Notes under the pieces: generated by a model | Database searches by the model: none | Told to the model about the DNA's origin: nothing | What the model saw: only the letters and a program-made list of their open reading frames with translations | Program-made: the position numbers and the translations under genes | Source of the DNA: Cetobacterium ceti | Lineage (GTDB): Bacteria > Fusobacteriota > Fusobacteriia > Fusobacteriales > Fusobacteriaceae | Reading direction: 5' to 3' | Assembly (NCBI RefSeq): GCF_900167275.1 | Contig: NZ_FUWX01000015.1 | Span: 1 to 64,000 of the forward strand | Length of the DNA: 64,000 bases | Shown here: positions 61,131 to 64,000 of the stretch, piece after piece | Numbering within the stretch: the first letter of the stretch is position 1 | How the letters are laid out: every line of letters starts with the position of its first letter

Positions 61131-62138
61131 ATGAGAATACTTATAATTCATACGGCTTTTATAGGAGATATAGTTTTATCTACTCCTATGATAAAAGCTC
61201 TAAAGGAAAAATATCCTCAAAGTGAAATAACCTATGTAACAACTCCAGCAGGAGCTAGTATATTAAGAAATAATCCCTATTTATCTGAGATAATTGCTTA
61301 TGATAAAAGGGGAGCTCACAGGGGAATAAAAGGTGTCTATGAACTAGGGAAAAGACTACGTTATAAAAATTTCAATATGGTAATTACTCCCCATAGATAT
61401 TTAAGAAGTGCAGTGCTGTCATGGCTTACAAGGGCACCTATTAGAAAGGGTTATGATAAAAGTGCTGGTTCATTTTTATATACTGAAAAAGTTCCATATG
61501 TGGAACATAAACATGAAGTTGAAAAATTATTGGGATTTGTTGATGAAAATATAAGTAAAAGATATGAAATAGAACTTTATCCTTCTAAGGAAAATGAGGA
61601 TAAGGTTAAGACTCTTTTAAATGGAAGAGAAAAAAATAAAAAGATAGTTATGGTAGCTCCTGGAAGTAAATGGTTTACTAAAAAATGGCCTCTGGAATAT
61701 TTCAATGTAGTTTTAGAAAACTTAAATAGGAAAGAGGATATTTTAACTGTAGTTGTAGGCGGAAAAGAAGAGCTTACTTTAAATATAGTAAAGGGAGATA
61801 ATATTTTAGATTTAAGAGGAAAAACAACTCTTTTGGATATGGCCCAGTTGGCAAGTAAAAGTGAGTTAATATTGACTAATGATTCTTCACCAATACATAT
61901 TGGTTCAGCCTTTAAAGATACTCATATAGTGGCTATATTTGGCCCTACGGTTAGGGAATTTGGATTTTTTCCTTGGTCAAAAAATAGTGAAGTATTGGAA
62001 GTTAAAAATTTAAAGTGTAGACCTTGTAGTATACATGGTGGAGATAAATGTCCTAAAGGACATTTTAGATGTATGTTAGATATTACCCCTGATAAAGTCC
62101 TAGAAAGAGTGGAAGATTACTTAAAAAGGGAAAAATAA
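61131..62138 (+). CDS. Family 9 glycosyltransferase (heptosyltransferase-like), copy 2
   Basis: A 335-residue paralogue: ILIIHTAFIGDIVLSTPMIKAL at the N-terminus (in parts), MVAPGSKWFTKKWPLEYF at the donor site, LTNDSSPIHIGSAFKDTHIVAIFGPT and a Cys-rich CRPCSIHGGDKCPKGHFRCM near the end, the last typical of the WaaF/RfaF group. AGAGGTG precedes the ATG; one base separates it from copy 1. Confidence 0.92.
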   Translation: MRILIIHTAFIGDIVLSTPMIKALKEKYPQSEITYVTTPAGASILRNNPYLSEIIAYDKRGAHRGIKGVYELGKRLRYKNFNMVITPHRYLRSAVLSWLTRAPIRKGYDKSAGSFLYTEKVPYVEHKHEVEKLLGFVDENISKRYEIELYPSKENEDKVKTLLNGREKNKKIVMVAPGSKWFTKKWPLEYFNVVLENLNRKEDILTVVVGGKEELTLNIVKGDNILDLRGKTTLLDMAQLASKSELILTNDSSPIHIGSAFKDTHIVAIFGPTVREFGFFPWSKNSEVLEVKNLKCRPCSIHGGDKCPKGHFRCMLDITPDKVLERVEDYLKREK

Positions 62139-62141
62139 TTT

Positions 62142-62825
62142 ATGGAAAAATATTATTATAGAAATTTAGAAGGCAGAATACTAGAAGAAGCTATAAAAAA
62201 TAAAGAGTATAAAATTCTAAATGTTTTAAAAGAGGATAGACGAAGTAAAGTTTATTTAATAGAAGTAAGTGGGAAAAAATATGTGTATAAAATTCCAGTG
62301 GAAAAAAATACTAGAAAATGGCAAAGAGTACTTTCTATATTTAGAGGTGGAGAGAGTAAAAGAGAATTTAAAAGTTTAGATAGGGTTTTAAAAAATGGAT
62401 TCAATGGTCCAGAACCTCTTTTATACTGGGAAAAAAGAAAATGGTTAATGGTAACTGACTCCTACATTATTTCTAGATTTATAAAGGGATGTCCTGGAGA
62501 AAAAAAAGATGTAAAAATAATTGGAAAAGTATTAGAAGATATACATGGAAAAGGTTTTTTACATGGAGATTCACAACTTCCTAATTTTATGATAGATGGG
62601 AAAAAAATATACTTAATAGATGCAAAATTAATGAGAAATGTATATGGAGGCTTTGGAAGAGCTTATGAATTCATATATCTAGAAGAAAGTTATCATGATA
62701 TTTTAGATATATATGATAAAGAAAGTTTTTATTATAAAATTGCTAAAATGTTAAATACTTATTTACATAAATATGGAGATTTTCGAAAAAAAATAAAAAG
62801 TATATTTAGAGGAAAGGATAAGTAA
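62142..62825 (+). CDS. LPS core kinase (RfaY/WaaY-like)
   Basis: A 227-residue protein-kinase-like fold that probably phosphorylates a core heptose. It has a lysine in YVYKIP (about 49), the catalytic loop HGDSQLPNFMI (Asp and Asn present) and LIDAK in place of the DFG motif. The length and motifs fit RfaY. Placement between two heptosyltransferases supports a core substrate. Confidence 0.85.
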   Translation: MEKYYYRNLEGRILEEAIKNKEYKILNVLKEDRRSKVYLIEVSGKKYVYKIPVEKNTRKWQRVLSIFRGGESKREFKSLDRVLKNGFNGPEPLLYWEKRKWLMVTDSYIISRFIKGCPGEKKDVKIIGKVLEDIHGKGFLHGDSQLPNFMIDGKKIYLIDAKLMRNVYGGFGRAYEFIYLEESYHDILDIYDKESFYYKIAKMLNTYLHKYGDFRKKIKSIFRGKDK

Positions 62826-62827
62826 AG

Positions 62828-63814
62828 TTGAAGGTACTAATAATTAGGCTTAGTTCAATAGGGGATATTATTTTAACAACTCCAGTTTTAAAAGAGTTTA
62901 AAAGAAAATATCCAGATGCAACTGTAGATTTTCTAGTTTTAGATAAGTTTAAAGATGCCATTGAAGGATGTCCATATATAGACAATTTAATATTGTTTAA
63001 TAAGGAGAAAAATGATGGCTTGGGAAATCTTTTAAATTTAGGAAAAAAATTAAGAGAAAATAATTATGATTATGTATTTGACCTTCATGGAAAAGTTAGA
63101 TCAATTTTAATAAGTAAAGCTATAGGGGTAAAAACTTATAGGTATAAAAAAAGAAGTTTGAAAAAAACATTACTTGTTAAACTTAGAATGACTACCTATG
63201 AAGTTGATGATACTATTATTAAAAATTATTTTAAAACCTTTAAAGATTTTGGGTTGGAATATAAAGGGGAAGATTTAACTTTTTCCTTTACAGAAAAAGA
63301 TCTTTTAAAGGTGAGAGAGTATAAGGGATATCCAGTATTAGCTCCAGGAGCTTCTAAGGAAACGAAAAAATGGACTCCAGAAGGATTTGGGAATTTAGCT
63401 GCATTGATATATAAAAAGTATAAGAAAGTTCCCCTATTAATTGGAGGGAAAAATGACTTTGAACTATGTGAAGAGATAAGAAAAATAAGCGGTGGTGTAT
63501 CTCTTAATTTAGCTGGAAAGCTTACTTTAAAAGAAAGTGGAGCACTTTTATCTCAATCGATGTTTTTAGTTACCAATGATTCAGGTCCATTTCATATAGG
63601 AAGAGGAGTTAAGTGTAGAACATTTGTTATATTTGGTCCTACAAGTCCTGGGATGTTTGAATATGATGAAGAAAACACCTTAATCTATGGGAAAGAACCT
63701 TGTTCTCCATGTAGTTTACATGGAGATAAAGAGTGTCCTAAGGGGCATTTTAACTGCATGAGACATATAACTGGAGAAATGGTTATGAATATCATAGAAG
63801 CAGGGAGAAAATAA
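62828..63814 (+). CDS. Family 9 glycosyltransferase (heptosyltransferase-like), copy 3
   Basis: A 328-residue paralogue with KVLIIRLSSIGDIILTTPVL, APGASKETKKWTPEGF, TNDSGPFHIGRGVKCRTFVIFGPT (in parts) and CSPCSLHGDKECPKGHFNCM. The start is TTG at 62828; AAGGATAAG lies upstream and no ATG fits. It lies 2 bases after the kinase and ends in a TAATG overlap with the next gene. Confidence 0.9.
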   Translation: MKVLIIRLSSIGDIILTTPVLKEFKRKYPDATVDFLVLDKFKDAIEGCPYIDNLILFNKEKNDGLGNLLNLGKKLRENNYDYVFDLHGKVRSILISKAIGVKTYRYKKRSLKKTLLVKLRMTTYEVDDTIIKNYFKTFKDFGLEYKGEDLTFSFTEKDLLKVREYKGYPVLAPGASKETKKWTPEGFGNLAALIYKKYKKVPLLIGGKNDFELCEEIRKISGGVSLNLAGKLTLKESGALLSQSMFLVTNDSGPFHIGRGVKCRTFVIFGPTSPGMFEYDEENTLIYGKEPCSPCSLHGDKECPKGHFNCMRHITGEMVMNIIEAGRK

Positions 63815-64000
63815 TGGTGAAAATTGAAAAAGTAATTGGAAATAAAGTTTATTTTCAAAATGGACTAACCATAGGGTTAAGTAGAACCATTATAAGTGAA
63901 TATAATTTAAAAAGGAGAGAGATGCTATCTGAGGAAGAGTATATGAAGATACTAGAGATAGCAGCTCTCTCCACTTCATATTATCTGCTTAGTAAAAGAG
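63814..64000 (+). CDS. RecX-like regulator, 5' part (cut by window edge)
   Basis: An open frame from ATG at 63814 runs to the window end (62 codons), beginning MVKIEKVIGNKVYFQNGLT, later REMLSEEEYMKILEIA and ending ALSTSYYLLSKR. The short beta N-terminus followed by an acidic helix and an A-x-x-x-x-x-YLLSKR repeat resembles RecX, which inhibits RecA. GGAG lies 6 bases upstream. The call is tentative because most of the gene is outside. Confidence 0.55.
   Translation, partial: MVKIEKVIGNKVYFQNGLTIGLSRTIISEYNLKRREMLSEEEYMKILEIAALSTSYYLLSKR

Overview
The window reads as chromosome from a strictly anaerobic, low-GC, two-membrane bacterium of the Fusobacteriota, most likely Fusobacteriaceae (a Fusobacterium or Cetobacterium relative; this is inference). 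Firmicute-like gene order (mfd-mazG-rqcP-ispE-spoVG, rpmH-rnpA-yidD-yidC-jag-mnmE-mnmG) occurs with outer-membrane features (OmpA lipoprotein, heptosyltransferases, LPS core kinase). An Rnf complex, superoxide reductase, rubredoxin and an Fe-S serine dehydratase point to anaerobic amino-acid fermentation. GyrA has Ser79 in its quinolone-determining region, the numbering I recall for Fusobacterium.

Layout. 1-12.75 kb: every gene is on the minus strand, from rpmH leftwards to a 16S rRNA cut by the window edge. 12.76-13.42 kb: a non-coding region packed with two alternating repeat families. 13.4-35.76 kb: every gene is on the plus strand: a plasmid-type replication initiator, ptsHI, an S4 gene, recF, a DciA-type gene, gyrB, gyrA, a stress-type protein, a phosphoesterase, pheST, serine dehydratase, pth and rnfCDGEAB. 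35.8-44.4 kb: ridA, cbiK, a PTS EIIC, and a minus-strand siroheme/corrinoid operon (hemA-hemC-cobA/hemD-hemB-hemL-precorrin-2 dehydrogenase). 44.4-53.8 kb: a pseudouridine synthase, gap-pgk, a YibE/F protein, two surface nucleotidase lipoproteins, an FMN-binding protein and an OmpA lipoprotein. 53.9-58.1 kb: six tRNAs, truA, a GNAT protein, perR-superoxide reductase-rubredoxin, a TDT transporter and tRNA-Met. 58.2-64 kb: an LPS-core block ending in a truncated recX-like gene.

The most striking point is the 12.76-21.5 kb block. Gene orientation diverges here as at a bidirectional chromosome origin, and the flanks (rpmH-rnpA on one side, yaaA-recF-gyrB-gyrA on the other) are the classical oriC neighbours. 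But dnaA and dnaN, which normally lie between them, are absent. In their place are a 606-residue Rep-type initiator (RPA/RepA-like) and ptsHI. A 20-bp element, consensus TTATTAYTGTTYRTATACAT, occurs about 11 times, five in the region upstream of rep and the rest beside or inside mfd, mnmG, the yaaA-recF leader, gyrB and gyrA. I found no convincing copy in the other ~42 kb by eye. One copy forms the -35 of a good rep promoter, as in autoregulated iteron plasmids. My inference is that this chromosome starts, or once started, replication from an iteron-type origin served by a domesticated plasmid-like initiator, with a DciA-type helicase loader encoded nearby.
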